Shown here one piece after another: positions 1-11,628 of a stretch of 64,000 nt of DNA. The stretch's first letter is position 1, and each line of letters starts with the position of its first letter. The position numbers and the translations under genes are program-made. The DNA comes from Capillidium heterosporum (taxonomy: Eukaryota > Entomophthoromycota > Entomophthoromycetes > Entomophthorales > Capillidiaceae), in the NCBI GenBank assembly GCA_016630905.1, contig WBMQ01000001.1:2914001-2978000 (forward strand), read 5' to 3'. The notes beneath the pieces were generated by a model, which worked only from the letters and a program-made list of their open reading frames with translations, was not told the origin of the DNA and did no database searches.

Positions 1-304
1 ACTGAGAAAGCTTATGTTGGTCTATGACTTTATCAGATTAAGAACTTAAAAACTTAAACGATATGGACATCTACCATCTACAAAGAACCAAGCCTGTTGA
101 AAGTTTTTCTATTCTATGAAAAAATAGTACCCTATTTGGCAACTATTAAGTCCAATCAAAATTTAGATTCCCTTGAATGCAAATGAAACGGTTTGATTTT
201 TCAAAGTAACAAATCTTCAAGTTACAGTAAGTCGATTAATACCCTTTTGTATAAAATCAAAAGATAAAGGACATTCGCTATCAACGGACGTCTTTAATTC
301 CAAA

Positions 305-1102
305 ATGTTGCTTACCAACATAATCCAACTACTCACCCTAGTATCCCTAATAGGTACCTCAAGTCCAATGCGACCTCAAGGTCAGAGCCAAGAAGAAAGC
401 CTACCCAAGTACGACTTGAAGGATAAGCACGGTGATATCAACTACGACCTTTTACCCAACAACTTCAACGTAAAGAAACTCCCAACCGATATAGATTACA
501 AACTCATACCTCTAGACAAGGTCGATTACAACAGCTTTCCTAACGACTTTGACTTTAACAAGCTCAAACTCCGCAACTTGAACCTAAGTCGCTTCGACAA
601 AAGTTTCGAGTGGGGTAGGCTACCCCTCAACAAGATCAACCCCATCGACTTCCCCAACAACTTGGATGTGACCAAATTCCCCAAGGACTACCAACTTTAT
701 AGAATCCCCCTTCTCAAAATCGATCCTGCCTCCATTCCTGAAGATTTCGACATGTACCGCCTGCACATCAAGTTGAAAGATATGATTTTCTTCTCCAAGT
801 TCGTACCCAAGAAAGCGCTGACACAGCCCAACAAGAACGCCAAGAAGATTGAAAGTAATAAATTAAAGTTATTGGAGAAGTCTAAGGTTGATACCGAGCT
901 GGAAGTTAATAATGTTATATTGAAGCTGACTAGTCTGATGAGAGACATTGAGAAGTTAGATCCTTCCCACCAAGACCCAACTTTGTTGAAATTGAAGGAG
1001 GTGGCCAACGCGACGTTAATCTCGGTGGATTACAAGGGAGACTTCTCCAACGTAATTTTGGGAGCACCTGTCCCCAACATGCCCATCGTCAAAAAGGCTT
1101 GA
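305..1102 (+). CDS. Secreted protein with internal 28-residue repeats
   Basis: Single-exon ORF of 265 residues. The first ~20 residues (LLTNIIQLLTLVSLIGTSS) form a typical signal peptide, so the product is probably secreted or in the secretory lumen. Residues ~45-155 hold about four tandem units beginning [IV][ND]xxxxPxxFD, followed by a P-x-D/N-Y stretch and ending P-L-x-K. Units 1 and 3 are 28 residues, unit 2 is about 38, and the fourth breaks off after ~15. The C-terminal third is lysine-rich and helical-looking, without repeats. No family is recognised. No transmembrane segment follows the signal and no GPI signal is visible at the C-terminus. Upstream there is a pyrimidine-containing A+T-rich leader but no clear TATA box. 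Coding status is supported by the regular repeat and intact frame; function is unknown. Confidence 0.75.
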   Translation: MLLTNIIQLLTLVSLIGTSSPMRPQGQSQEESLPKYDLKDKHGDINYDLLPNNFNVKKLPTDIDYKLIPLDKVDYNSFPNDFDFNKLKLRNLNLSRFDKSFEWGRLPLNKINPIDFPNNLDVTKFPKDYQLYRIPLLKIDPASIPEDFDMYRLHIKLKDMIFFSKFVPKKALTQPNKNAKKIESNKLKLLEKSKVDTELEVNNVILKLTSLMRDIEKLDPSHQDPTLLKLKEVANATLISVDYKGDFSNVILGAPVPNMPIVKKA

Positions 1103-1794
1103 TCTTTTAATAACAATAAGGTTTTACACCATAGTATATATTTATTTTGCAACTTATATATATTGCCATTTTGATACCTGTACCTAGGTACTTTTGTAAC
1201 TAACTTTTAAATTTGTTGTAAAGTAGTACCTTAGTTTTGGGCACTCTCCATTTTTCTATCTTGGTATCATCGACTAACGTTGGTTGATGTTATTTCAAGC
1301 TAGAATATCTAAAGTTCAAAACATAATTAGAAAAGAATATATATATATAATATGGGTACAGCCTATCAAACTTCAAATATACTTCTTAAATGTGTTTACC
1401 AATGTATTATAAAACTTTATAGTAGTTAGTCCCATATTAATAAAAGCGGGATGTGCTTTAAACTATACAATATCTGCCTTTTAACCTAGGTATAACTAAA
1501 ATTTACGGTAATCACTCCTTCGAGCTTAGATTAGAAATCATTGACTCTCCCTATGTTACTCCCTCTTTATCAAGCATGTTATACCTTGTATGTTTTCCCC
1601 TTTATAGCTTCTAACTAATTTATTGGTACAATAGAATATGAGCATTTGCCACTATGCAAAGCAATTACAACTGGTAATCAATAGAGTACACAAATGGTCA
1701 ATACACCATATATATATGGGCACACTCACAATCCAAAAATTTGGGGATACGATGGTAAAAAGTTATAAATTGACAATCATATCTTCAAAAATTA
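1103..1794. other. Intergenic, A+T-rich
   Basis: No coding pattern seen on either strand. It contains short AT dinucleotide runs near 1340 and the 3' flank of the secreted repeat protein. Confidence 0.5.
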
Positions 1795-3042
1795 TTGGAT
1801 CTCCCATATAGGCTCAGCTATGTAACTGCTTTCGATATTCACAGTTACAAATGCTTTAATGGATGTCCTACTCAGTACTATACTCAGCAGCTACTCAGTA
1901 TCACCTTTAACCACTATATAGTCAAATTTAAGAATCATATCGGCAGCTTCAGTACCGACTCCCATTTCAACTTCCTCAACAAGATGATCACCCAAGCGCT
2001 ACCGTTCACAGGTACCTCAAAACTCAGTTAAAAAATATATCTACTCGGGTACTGATGTACTAGGTTACACTGGTAAATTCCAATTGGAATTTATCGTCAA
2101 TATTAGAAAGCAGAACCGTACTGGCCTCATCAAGCAAAACAGTGTTATAATTACCAATAGTAACGAGGTACAGGGCGGTACCTCTTGAAGTCTAGTTTGC
2201 ATCTCACATATGGAAAATTAAATTTAGTTACTATCAGCAGTATATTCACAACTCTCAGGCTGGGTTAGCGTCACTGCCTGTATGGTCGATACCAGGATCA
2301 GCATTGACTACATAAAGCTTAAAGGTAGAGTAATATGGGCTATGTTCACTCCATATAGGGATTTAGATGTCGTTAAAATTTGTCACAAAGCCTATGTCGT
2401 TGGTATAATTAGTGGTAAGGCTACAGGATAATCAAATAGGTCAAGCTGATTGCCATCAAAATTATTAGGTTAGGCGGGCAGAGTTCGATCAACAATAGCA
2501 TCAAAGGAATTTGATGGGTTATCAAAGCGGCTCAGGAAAAAGCTGAATTAAGAAGGAAGGTAAAGTTTACAAAGAGAGTGTAATCAACCTTATATTCAAT
2601 AGGTTTTACTCCAATCTTTTCAACCTCAGCGTCGATGACATCGTCAAAAAAGGGTTGCACTTCGCAGTAGCTACTGGTAATGACTACACCAACGCCTATC
2701 TCTTTTTGCTCACCTCTACCAAGTTACCAGCTACGGCAAATGTTATCACTGCCATTGTCGACGAGTTTCTCAAATTTTAGTATCTGCGTTGACATTTTCA
2801 CCCCCGATGAAAGCGTAATATCCGTCGACCTGATTCGATTCTCGTAGCAGTACCAGAAAGTTCTGCAGCACCTCTGCAGTCAATTCTTACATAGTTAGTA
2901 TTTTAACTTATCTTTTATCTCAGGAAGAGGGTCCATTGCATCCAAGAAATTCAAAGGGAAATTTTTGGACCTAGATACCAAAGGTATAGTTAAGAATGCC
3001 GTTTTTGGATTCTTTAACTTGCTCCTATACAGCGGAGTTTGA
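1795..3042 (+). pseudogene. Decayed subtilisin-like serine protease (S8A, proteinase K type)
   Basis: Short translated segments, in order and on one strand but in shifting frames, match a secreted subtilase. An I9 propeptide strand (HYIVKFKNHIG) lies near 1900 and its end (GYTGKFQLEFI) near 2065. A degraded first catalytic region (VTACMVDTRIS; normally the D-T-G) is near 2270. A degraded His region (CHKAYVVGIISGKATG, from GHGTHVAG) is near 2375. A region resembling the S8A helix (SSINNSIKGI, WVIKAAQEKA) is near 2490. A well-kept VDDIVKKGLHFAVATGND block is near 2640, and the closing LLLYSGV sits just before 3042. Catalytic Asp and His contexts are altered and the frame is interrupted many times, so this is a relic. 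Secreted subtilases of this type are common in degradative and insect-associated fungi. The exact 5' end is uncertain. Confidence 0.75.
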
Positions 3043-5504
3043 GTACAGTCTTCAAATAACTACTTTAGATATATATTAACTTTCTTACAACTAGTTTTAA
3101 ATTGAATTCACTCCTACAGAACTGTAAGTTTTCTTTCGAAATGCAGGCCACTGATTTGCATGTAAAGTATCTTACGTTTCCAATTTGAATACATTAGTAA
3201 TCAGTAAAGATATACTACAGCACTCATGGTAGTGATTCGATATCTAATCTAATTTTATAAAGATGCAAAGTAAAAAATCATACTGATTGGTGGACAACGT
3301 AACATTCAATTGGTAAAGCCCAAGCTCCAGCAGTTCATTTGTATCTATAACTGAAGCCTAGTTTTCCAATTGATAGCAGTATGGTTCATGGTTTTAAAGT
3401 CTTCCTAGTTATAATTTTGAGGCAGACGATATCATTAAACTGTGAAATATGACATCACAAACACATGTTAAAATCAGTTTGAATTACTAGATATACTGAA
3501 CTGTACATAAGCCATTACAGCCACTCTTACCTCGACTTATATCCCGAAATTTTGATTCCATACCGAGCACAGGGACATACCCTTTTAACTGGACAAAGTA
3601 TAGTGGAATTTTAGATAAGGAGGGTTTTTAGAGCCTACCATATCCAAACATTTGCAAAGGGTCTCTTATAGGTCCACCTAACAGCAATATCTGCCTCCAG
3701 ATCGATAGATCAAAGAAATTATGAAAACCAGCAAGGCATTCGATCAAAAGCTGCTCATAAAGAACCTTTATCTTTCAAAATTCACAACCATTTTGTGAAA
3801 TTGGTGACGAACTAAACTGACGTAATCTAATTGGTTGCTTGATCAACTGAAATCAATCTATTAAGTAGACTAAACTAAACTAAACCAACTGATAGTCGGG
3901 TAAATGTTGGGGAGTCTTGCAATTCATAAAGGAGGCCCATACAAATTCAAATGGTGCCACCTCACATCTACATTGACCTTGGCTATACTTTCTCTGTTAA
4001 ATTAAATTTTCTAATTCCAATTTAAAGGTGCTTTCACTATATTGGAAATTTGTATTAAAGTGGTAAGGAAATAACGTCTATCAACAGTATAATGAAAAGT
4101 GACATTGGCAAAGTGGATGTTCGATGACCTCAAAGCTTTTAATGGAAATCCAGAAATCAATTTCGCTTTGCTAATCAAATAAAGTATAGTTTCACTAAAC
4201 TAATTTTCATGATAGTAAAGATCACCAACTACCCTGATCACTAAAAACTAGCCGCTTCTTTGCAAATTTAATTGCAATTAATTACCCATTTTAGCCAAAC
4301 AAAATCTGCTCAAGCTTTTTGTAAAGTTTAGCATGAATAGGATGCGAAAGGATCTTCATAAAACCCTCAGTCGGTTTGAAGCTCAACTACACTTGAATAT
4401 TTCATTTCAATTTGGACAACCTACTGAAAACATTGCTTTCAACGAGATCTATACAAAGCCAAAGGAATAGACTTCATTATATTAGAAGCTTCGAACTATA
4501 TAAATATATGTTTTAAAAAGTTTATGGATCATAAATTAAGACTACTACCATTGAAGAAATGGAGTTCAGTTGATTAAGGTTTGTAAGCGATCATTTCATT
4601 ACTAATTAGGATTGGAAATTAGAGGGATCAAGTGACGTCCAACACAGTCATAAGGAAAAGACATTTAAAGGCAATAGCAAGCCATATCAACAAATGTTAA
4701 ACATAGGCATCAATTATAGTCTCTTTGAAGATTTACAGCAACGTAAAAGGATCAAATCCAAAGTTAAATTAAAAAACAGGGCTTTGTATTTTGCAATATT
4801 TAGCCAGATTGGAAAAATTTTGACATCCAACCACAAAGATTGAAATTTCACTATCCTAAAAGTAAAAAGTAGGTATCGATCAATATCTTAGATATATGTC
4901 TAACTATTTGCATATTATTAGATTTACTATCAAAAATATAAACCTTTAAATGGTACCTATACCTCCATTAGAAGCACAAGGCACTACAGCAAAAATTAAA
5001 ATTTTATTTATGGTAGCGGAAGGACTTTCAAATTAGAGGTAGAGGTAGGAGGGCATCAAATAACTTTAAAATTTTGATAAAATGGAGCGTCAACTTCTTA
5101 ACCAAGCAATAAAAGTAGATGGGATAGCAATGGCAGCAGTGATAATAGCAAAGTCGAAGAGTTGATAGGGTACATAGTAAAAGGTACAAAGTTTGGATTA
5201 AGCAAAAACTTGGAAAGGAAATAAAGGGAACCAAAAAAGGCAAGCTTAAATTCCCAAAATATAAAATTAGGTATCTTACAAAGTAGTTTGTGGACATGTA
5301 GTTTGGTTTAAGAAGGGCAAAGGCAGGGACCAGTCGATGGCAAAGGTAGTATAAGTCGAGTTGCGGTAGGTGGGTAGGTAGTTAAAACCAGGATAGACCA
5401 GTATCATATCATAACGTAGCGTAACAAAATAAATGTAAAAAATTGGACAAAACCGACGTCAAAATAGGGTCCTATCCCCACAGGCCCTTTAAGCTTCCAA
5501 TCCA
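3043..5504. other. Long gene-poor stretch with scattered coding-like patches
   Basis: No intact gene found. Protein-like but unrecognised short open stretches lie on the + strand near 4100-4165 (WMFDDLKAFNGNPEINFALL), 4333-4470 (starting MNRMRKDLHKTL) and 4618-4840 (containing LFEDLQQRKRIKSK), separated by stops. They could be remnants of one decayed gene. The open frame at 5028-5297 on the - strand is low-complexity hydrophobic sequence and I do not call it a gene. Confidence 0.35.
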
Positions 5505-8000
5505 CTAAGTGCGACGGGGCGTCGACCTTTCATTACTCTGGTTGCCAAACGGATCGATGCCCATAATCGACTCCAAGGAGTTGGTTAGCTCGTCGGCGTG
5601 GTCCAAGACGGAATGCACAAGCGAAGTACTTCCGGTCGACCTCTGATTGTTGTTGGTGTTGTTACTACCCAAGGTAGGTTGGAAAGTGAAAGGGGACTGA
5701 TGTGGCTGCTGCTGGTTGGTATTCTGTTGGGTCGGATTGTTACTAGGGTTTGCTTGATTGTTGGCGTTACTACCGTTGGTGTTGGACCCGAAGAACATGT
5801 TATTTTGGCCCAAGTTCATGTCGAAAGGCTGGTTGTTCATCTGATCGATGAGACCCATGTTGATGCCGTCGTTAACAAACAAATTGAACGGGTTGATGCC
5901 GGAGGCAAACGGGTTGACCTCGTTGCTGAATCCAGAGCCGGCACCACTAGTAGCGCTGGCTCCTGAGGCTTGGCCTAGGTTGTTGAAGTCGAGGGTCAAA
6001 TCAGGATTCATGCCGGACAATGACTCAAACGAGAGGAACATGTTCTGGTAGGGATTGCTGCCACTAGTCGGCGGTTGCTGGAACGGCGGTCCGCTAGGGG
6101 CTCGGTTCTCTGACGAGACGGGTGTTTGGCCCGGGTTGCTGGCGTTGGCTTGGGGGGTGACCGATGGGTTGGGTAGGTTACTTTGGACTTGCCCTGGGCC
6201 TTGGCCTGGTTTGTTGTTGGGATTCGGGTTTTGGGTCTGGTTTTGATTCGGGTTTGGGTTCTGGTTCTGAGCACCTTGGTTAGCCATGTTGTTGGCCATC
6301 TGATTGATCTGCATGGCGACAGGGCCCATTTGACCGTTAAAGTCCATGCCTGGTTGCTGAGGGCGTGGGTTGACGTTGAGACCCTTGGGCGTCATCTGGG
6401 GATTCCCTGTAGCGTTTTGCTTGTTCGGATCCGGCACCGAGGTATTGGCGTTGCCGGGGAACATACCCGGATTGGGGTTGCCGCGACCGTAGGCTGCCAT
6501 CAGGAAGTTCTGGTTCTGGGTCATCTGATTGGTCGGGTTGTTCTGGTTCATGAACCTCTGCTGCATGAAGTGCTGCTGCTGCTGCAGCAGAGCAGCCTGG
6601 TTTGGGTTCCATCCGTTGGGATTGGGACGTCCCAAACTAGGGTTAAAATTCATAGGGTTACCTGGACCACGTCCCAACGTATTCTGATTGAACTGGGTAG
6701 CGTTGGTAGGGTTCTGTTGCATGGCTAAATTCATCTGCTTCTGATTGAGCATCAGGTAGTTGAGTTGATTGGCATCCATCGAAATGTTGTTGGCCGCCAG
6801 GTATTGGCCGGGACCCTGCAGCTGGTGTGTCGAGTTGATGCGAGTCATCTTGTTCATCGGCACCTGTCCGTTCATTTGGCCCATACCACCAAATTGAATG
6901 CCGCCCTGAGGAGGACGAGCAAAGTCTTTACCTTCCATCTTAACCTGATTCAGCTGCTGTTGCTGGTTTGGAGTCTGGGCATTTGGCTGGTTCATGCCCA
7001 TCGGTACACCTTGCGGCATGTTGGGGTTGGGCTGATGACCACTTAGGGGCATCGGTGGATTGGGTCTCTGTACCGGTTGGGTCTGAGTTGCCGATATGGG
7101 TTTAGGATTTTTGGCTACCTGTTTGGGCGTCTGCTTGGGCGTTTGTCCGGTGGTCCGCCTTTGCTTGGCAGGCTGTTGACCTTGAGAAGCTGGCGGTAGG
7201 CCAGGGCTAGGAGGCTTGTTTTGACCGTTGGAGCTGGATCCCTTCTTTCGCGGCTGTGGACCTTTCTGTGCCTGTCCCTGCTTACCTGCTTGATCTGAGT
7301 TTGGTGGGTTAGTAAATTGGCCCTGCTGGTTTTGGAGCGGTAGAGGTGTTTGCTTGGCAGAGGGAGTCTGTTGCAGTGCGGGTGCGTTGGACCATTCCTT
7401 TAGTGGTATTGCGTTTGGTGGGAGTGTTGTGTTCATCGGTTTGTTGAATTGCTGGTTGTTAGGGCTGTGCTTGAACTGCTTGTTAGGGGTGAATTCATCA
7501 AATTTGTTTTCATTGAGGGAGGGGGTGACTTGGCTGGAGGGTGGGAAGAGCGAACTGCCCTGCCCGCTTAAACCTGGAGAAATCCTATTACCTTCGTTGT
7601 TGTACTGAGGCTGGCCCTTTCTCTGGCTGTTGTTATAGTCATTCTTGTTGGGATCTTCACTGTCTTCGACCTCGAACATCAGTTTCTTGAGAAAATCGTT
7701 CTTCGCCTTGTTGGCTGGCGAGTTTTGATCCATAGAGGCAACTAGGAAGGGAAATAGGGTCATGAACCAGTACTGTAACAAGGATATGGAGGAGTTGGGC
7801 ATCATCTTCTCGTAGGTGGCACGGGAAATTTGAGATTCGACCACGAAGGCTGAGGCGGTACTGACGTGGTTCCGCCTCAAGTGGTAGTCGTACACTATCA
7901 GATCAAGGAAGCCGAGTGGTTCCTTGGGCATGTTGGACAGGTCGAAATCGAGTGCTTCTTCATCGGGGTCCATACTGTTCATATTCATGGTGTCTGACAT
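5505..8000 (-). CDS. LisH-domain Q/N/P-rich transcriptional regulator (Som1/Flo8/SSBP-like)
   Basis: Single-exon ORF of 831 residues. Residues ~25-75 form a LisH/LUFS-type module: an acidic lead-in, then LDLIVYDYHLRRNHVSTASAF and an aromatic stretch (LLQYWFMTLFPFL) like the LUFS 'W..F' motif. The remainder is a long low-complexity region rich in Gln, Asn, Pro, Gly and Met, with a basic patch around residues 250-300 (PRKKGSSSNG, KQRRTTGQTPKQTPK). This architecture is that of fungal Flo8/Som1 and metazoan SSBP2-4, nuclear LisH co-regulators that control adhesion, morphogenesis and cAMP/PKA-responsive genes. LisH mediates dimerisation and partner binding. The start at 8000 is the first Met and places LisH close to the N-terminus, as usual. 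Specific orthology is not certain. The G+C-richer repetitive body creates several long antisense open frames that are shadows. Confidence 0.85.
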   Translation of the reverse strand: MSDTMNMNSMDPDEEALDFDLSNMPKEPLGFLDLIVYDYHLRRNHVSTASAFVVESQISRATYEKMMPNSSISLLQYWFMTLFPFLVASMDQNSPANKAKNDFLKKLMFEVEDSEDPNKNDYNNSQRKGQPQYNNEGNRISPGLSGQGSSLFPPSSQVTPSLNENKFDEFTPNKQFKHSPNNQQFNKPMNTTLPPNAIPLKEWSNAPALQQTPSAKQTPLPLQNQQGQFTNPPNSDQAGKQGQAQKGPQPRKKGSSSNGQNKPPSPGLPPASQGQQPAKQRRTTGQTPKQTPKQVAKNPKPISATQTQPVQRPNPPMPLSGHQPNPNMPQGVPMGMNQPNAQTPNQQQQLNQVKMEGKDFARPPQGGIQFGGMGQMNGQVPMNKMTRINSTHQLQGPGQYLAANNISMDANQLNYLMLNQKQMNLAMQQNPTNATQFNQNTLGRGPGNPMNFNPSLGRPNPNGWNPNQAALLQQQQHFMQQRFMNQNNPTNQMTQNQNFLMAAYGRGNPNPGMFPGNANTSVPDPNKQNATGNPQMTPKGLNVNPRPQQPGMDFNGQMGPVAMQINQMANNMANQGAQNQNPNPNQNQTQNPNPNNKPGQGPGQVQSNLPNPSVTPQANASNPGQTPVSSENRAPSGPPFQQPPTSGSNPYQNMFLSFESLSGMNPDLTLDFNNLGQASGASATSGAGSGFSNEVNPFASGINPFNLFVNDGINMGLIDQMNNQPFDMNLGQNNMFFGSNTNGSNANNQANPSNNPTQQNTNQQQPHQSPFTFQPTLGSNNTNNNQRSTGSTSLVHSVLDHADELTNSLESIMGIDPFGNQSNERSTPRRT

Positions 8001-9996
8001 TCGCGAGCTAAGCTACCAGTTCCTATTTCACTATTGATTATTAAACTAATTTGTACAATATTGCAATTGCAATTATAAAGCAACAAAATGGATTCAATTT
8101 AGCAGGATCGATGTAATTTTAAGTTAAAGTTGGTTAGCATGGCTCATTTAGCCTAGGGTTTTCAGCCTAAATCTCAGATACTAGACGCACGCTCATTGGA
8201 CTTTGGGTTGGTTTAGTAATTTGTCAATTATACCTTTTTCACTCTGATTTGTTTATTTTGCCCTAACTTAATCTCGACCCAATTATATGGTAGCTCCCGC
8301 ACAACCGTTCTGTTCCAAAATTATAGAACGTAATGCACATAAGCTAATATATAAAGCCTGTCATAGCTTGTACAACTGCTCCATTAATTCAAAACAGATT
8401 ACTGACTTTACTTCTAAAGTCAATATCCGGACAAATTATGGTGGATAGGGCATAATACTACCCAGCTAACACATGTAAACCCTAATCGAAGCTGTATTAA
8501 AACATATCAAAGGCAAGCAGCCCAGGGATACCATTGGTTGAAGGCAAGGCAAACCACGTATTTTTGCCAAATTTGTACAAATTTGAGTTGTATTTTTGGA
8601 ATAACCATCTCAAAGCCGACTTAGTTGGAATCTTAATTGTTTGCTCCACCACATGATTCTCAATCTAAATCCAGTGGATTTCGAACGAGTTGGAGGTGGC
8701 CTTCTAGCTTAATTGCTTTTAATTCAATGCCTTTGAAAGGGTGTTTGCGTTTATGGTAGAAACCGACGTGTATGCAATACAGCTAGTATGCTGCTTACAA
8801 GTGTATATCTACGAAAAGCTTGTCTTTTTACTAGTCTAATTTGCAGATGGATTTTCTTGGCTCTTTAATTATAAATAGCTAGAAATCTAGATGATGGAAT
8901 GACTATAATCCGGCCAATTAGCTTGCCACATATGACTCTGATTAAACCCCATGACAAGTTGCATTGATAAAACTGGTTTGGTCGAAAATTGCTTAGGTGG
9001 GTAGTGGTAACAGCCTGCAGGACCGCTTGTACATATTTTACCATTTATCAAAACGATTCGTACAAGATGTACCATTCCGATCATTTTATTGTATAGGATG
9101 TAGATGTAACTTACATCTACACATATTCTTTATATATATAGATTGATAGTGCCGAAACAGGATCAGAACAGTTGGTTAGTAAAGAACTAGGTATCGGTCT
9201 TTTTTGACAATACCAACTCATATAACCGACACTGCCTTATAACTTACAAAATGCCTACAACTTGATATTTAAATAGCCTTGAGCTGTCGAGTTTATCTAC
9301 TCACTTTTGCCTTTTAATTCTTTCATCTGTTGCAAAAAATCGTCTACGAAATTTCAATTTGTTCATCAAATTCTTTGATGCTTTTGCCTTTTTCTAAAAT
9401 TTATTCACCAGCAACAAAGTTCTAAAAACTCACAACTTTTCTTTATGAACTTCTCTAAAGAAAGGCGAGAATTCCAGATGAAGTGTTAATTTCATACTTT
9501 AGAAAGCTTTTCAGTATCAGAAAATTTTGCAATCCCAGATCCACTACTTTATCAAGTATATCTACCACATAAATATTTGTGTGCTGTCCAATTGAACACC
9601 AGCTTTATCTGAAAGAATTGAGTCTTAGTCCAAAGGTAAGTCGAGCAGATGGTTCAAGTATAGTTGTTGACTGACCTGGTCAATAGTTCTAAAAAATGAA
9701 GTGGCTTATTCGAACCCTACTACAAATAAATATAAATAGCAACCATTCAAGGTATTTTCAGCCATGACCACTCATTCACCTCCCTTTACGTTTCATTTAA
9801 ACAATCCTACAGCTAGGACTTCAAAACTCAAAAGTTCCAATCCGTACAAACTATATCTCCAGTCAATAAAATACTATTTGGTTCTACAGCTCTAAGATCA
9901 TTATCAAAATAAACACTAGCTCAACATAATAATAAAACTAATTTCATTTAATCCGACAAATTGTTTAAAGGTAGGTGGATGCAATGAATCCAAAAA
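8001..9996. other. Long intergenic region between LisH gene and GDI
   Basis: About 2 kb without a supportable gene. It presumably contains the LisH gene promoter (from 8000 rightward on the - strand) and the 3' flank of GDI. The 65-codon open frame at 8887-9084 has no recognisable features. Confidence 0.5.
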
Positions 9997-11628
9997 TTAC
10001 TGTTCCTCCTCGGAGCGGGTACGCTGCTTGAGGACCAGGTCGTTACCAGTTACTCGCTTATAGATATCCTTGATGTCATCGCAGGTGGTACCAAAGTGAG
10101 AGGTGGCATCATAGGATTTAGAGATAAATACCTGGTCAGTCCTTACCATCAGCAGTTGGCTCCAACAAGTCGGCAACGCTGACAAACCTAGTAAAAGTTG
10201 AAAAGTTTAGTCGTGCTATGTCTACTTTTAACTTACTTCTTGTGGATGGGGCCCAATAGCTTGTAGGCAGGCTCCAACTCTAATTCGGGGGTGGAAGTCT
10301 CGACGATGGTAGAGACGATGGCCAGGTAGTAATCTTTGGCGCACACGTTGTGGGCGGCCGAGACACAGGCAATGTAGATATCGTGCTTGCGTCCAACTTG
10401 GTTCTGGGGAATGACGATCTGGACTGAATCGCTATCTGAGGTGTTGGGGATGGGAGACTTCAGCAGGCAGATGGAGCGGACAACTTGGCCGACTTTGCGA
10501 ACTTTGTCGGAGAAGTAGCTGGGGTCGCCGATTACGAACTTGGCTTTGGCAACCTAGGTGGAAAAGTTAGCTTAAACTGTAAAATAAAAGAAAATTTACC
10601 TCGTCACCGGATCTTACGCCAGCAAATTTACCGTCCTCGTAGACAATCTCATCGACCTTCTTATCGAGCATATAGGTACCACCGTAGATAGCACTCAATC
10701 TATACTTTACATTAGTCAAAATTTAAAAACAAATAGCTAACCTAGCGAAACCTTGAGGGAGTTCACCTAAACCGTAAAGGGGATAGATGTAAGGGCTCTT
10801 GCCGTATCTAGCCATTGAGGAAACGTAAAGCATGATACGCTCATAGGTTTCAAAGGCGGGCCTGCTGAGGTAACTATATTCATAATATTAGCACACTTGT
10901 AATAAATAAAATAGTTACTCATCATCTAAGTGGAGGGCTAAAGAATGTCCAATAAAATCGATAGTACCCGACTCCAAGCCGAACTTCTTGTAGACTTCCG
11001 ACATGGGGTCAACTCTGAGATTCAAACCTACAAATCATTTAGATATAAAAAATGAATACAAGTACCTTCGTGAGTGGTGGAGTCATTCTCCTTGTAGTTT
11101 TGGATGTACTCAAAGAACTTTTTGGCACGTCTCTTTTCAAAGAGACCCATGAGTGGGCTGGAGAGGGCTTCCATCTCGGTGGAAGGTACCTTGGAAATCT
11201 TTCCATCCCGGTAGACGAATGAACCAGCGATCTGTTTAAATTCAAGGTAGCGGGTGACGTCAGTGTGGGTGAGGATCTGAACCAACTGGCCGTTGGCCAT
11301 CATGAATTTGGGTACCAAGTCAATGGCGTAATCACGGTCCCTACCTAAAGCATCGGTTGGACTATTATCCTCGAATTTAGCGAACAACTACATCAAAATA
11401 ATGGTAAATACATGTCTAGCTACAGAAAAGAATACCTGAGTTAAGTTCAAACTAGCACTTTCGCCACCGTAGTAGTTGTTTCTATCCATGTGTAAAACCT
11501 TCTTACCCTCGACTGAGAGGATACCCGACAGAACACATTCGGTTAAACCAGTACCTAAAATTATAACATCGTATTGTTCATCCTAGATGTTGTTAGCATA
11601 CGATTGGGAAATAGTATTCGCGTACCAT
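9997..11628 (-). CDS. GDI1: Rab GDP dissociation inhibitor
   Basis: Multi-exon gene for the GDI/REP-fold protein that extracts prenylated GDP-bound Rab/Ypt GTPases from membranes and recycles them through the cytosol. The first exon is just the ATG (11626-11628). After a 43-nt intron (11583-11625) comes [16 protein letters not shown], the dinucleotide-binding-like start of the family, then [13 protein letters not shown]. Later exons give [62 protein letters not shown] and [12 protein letters not shown], all GDI hallmarks. At least six short introns are visible (for example 10188-10236, 49 nt). Oddity: in the last exon the frame giving [13 protein letters not shown] is followed one base out of register by [14 protein letters not shown]. 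There is an extra T near 10141 relative to the expected reading, so either a real truncating change or a sequence error exists in this normally essential gene. Confidence 0.96.

Noticed and set aside
5028-5297. 89-codon hydrophobic frame on the - strand
   Set aside because: Low-complexity Leu/Cys/Tyr sequence without family, signal or intron context; probably chance.
5598-7608. Several long open frames antisense to, or in other frames of, the LisH gene
   Set aside because: They are by-products of the G+C-richer, repetitive Q/N/P codons; none has domain or start support.
10141-10156. A 15-nt intron (GTAAGGACTGACCAG) to explain the GDI frame break
   Set aside because: Fifteen is a multiple of three, so removing it does not restore the frame, and it is far below the intron sizes seen elsewhere here.
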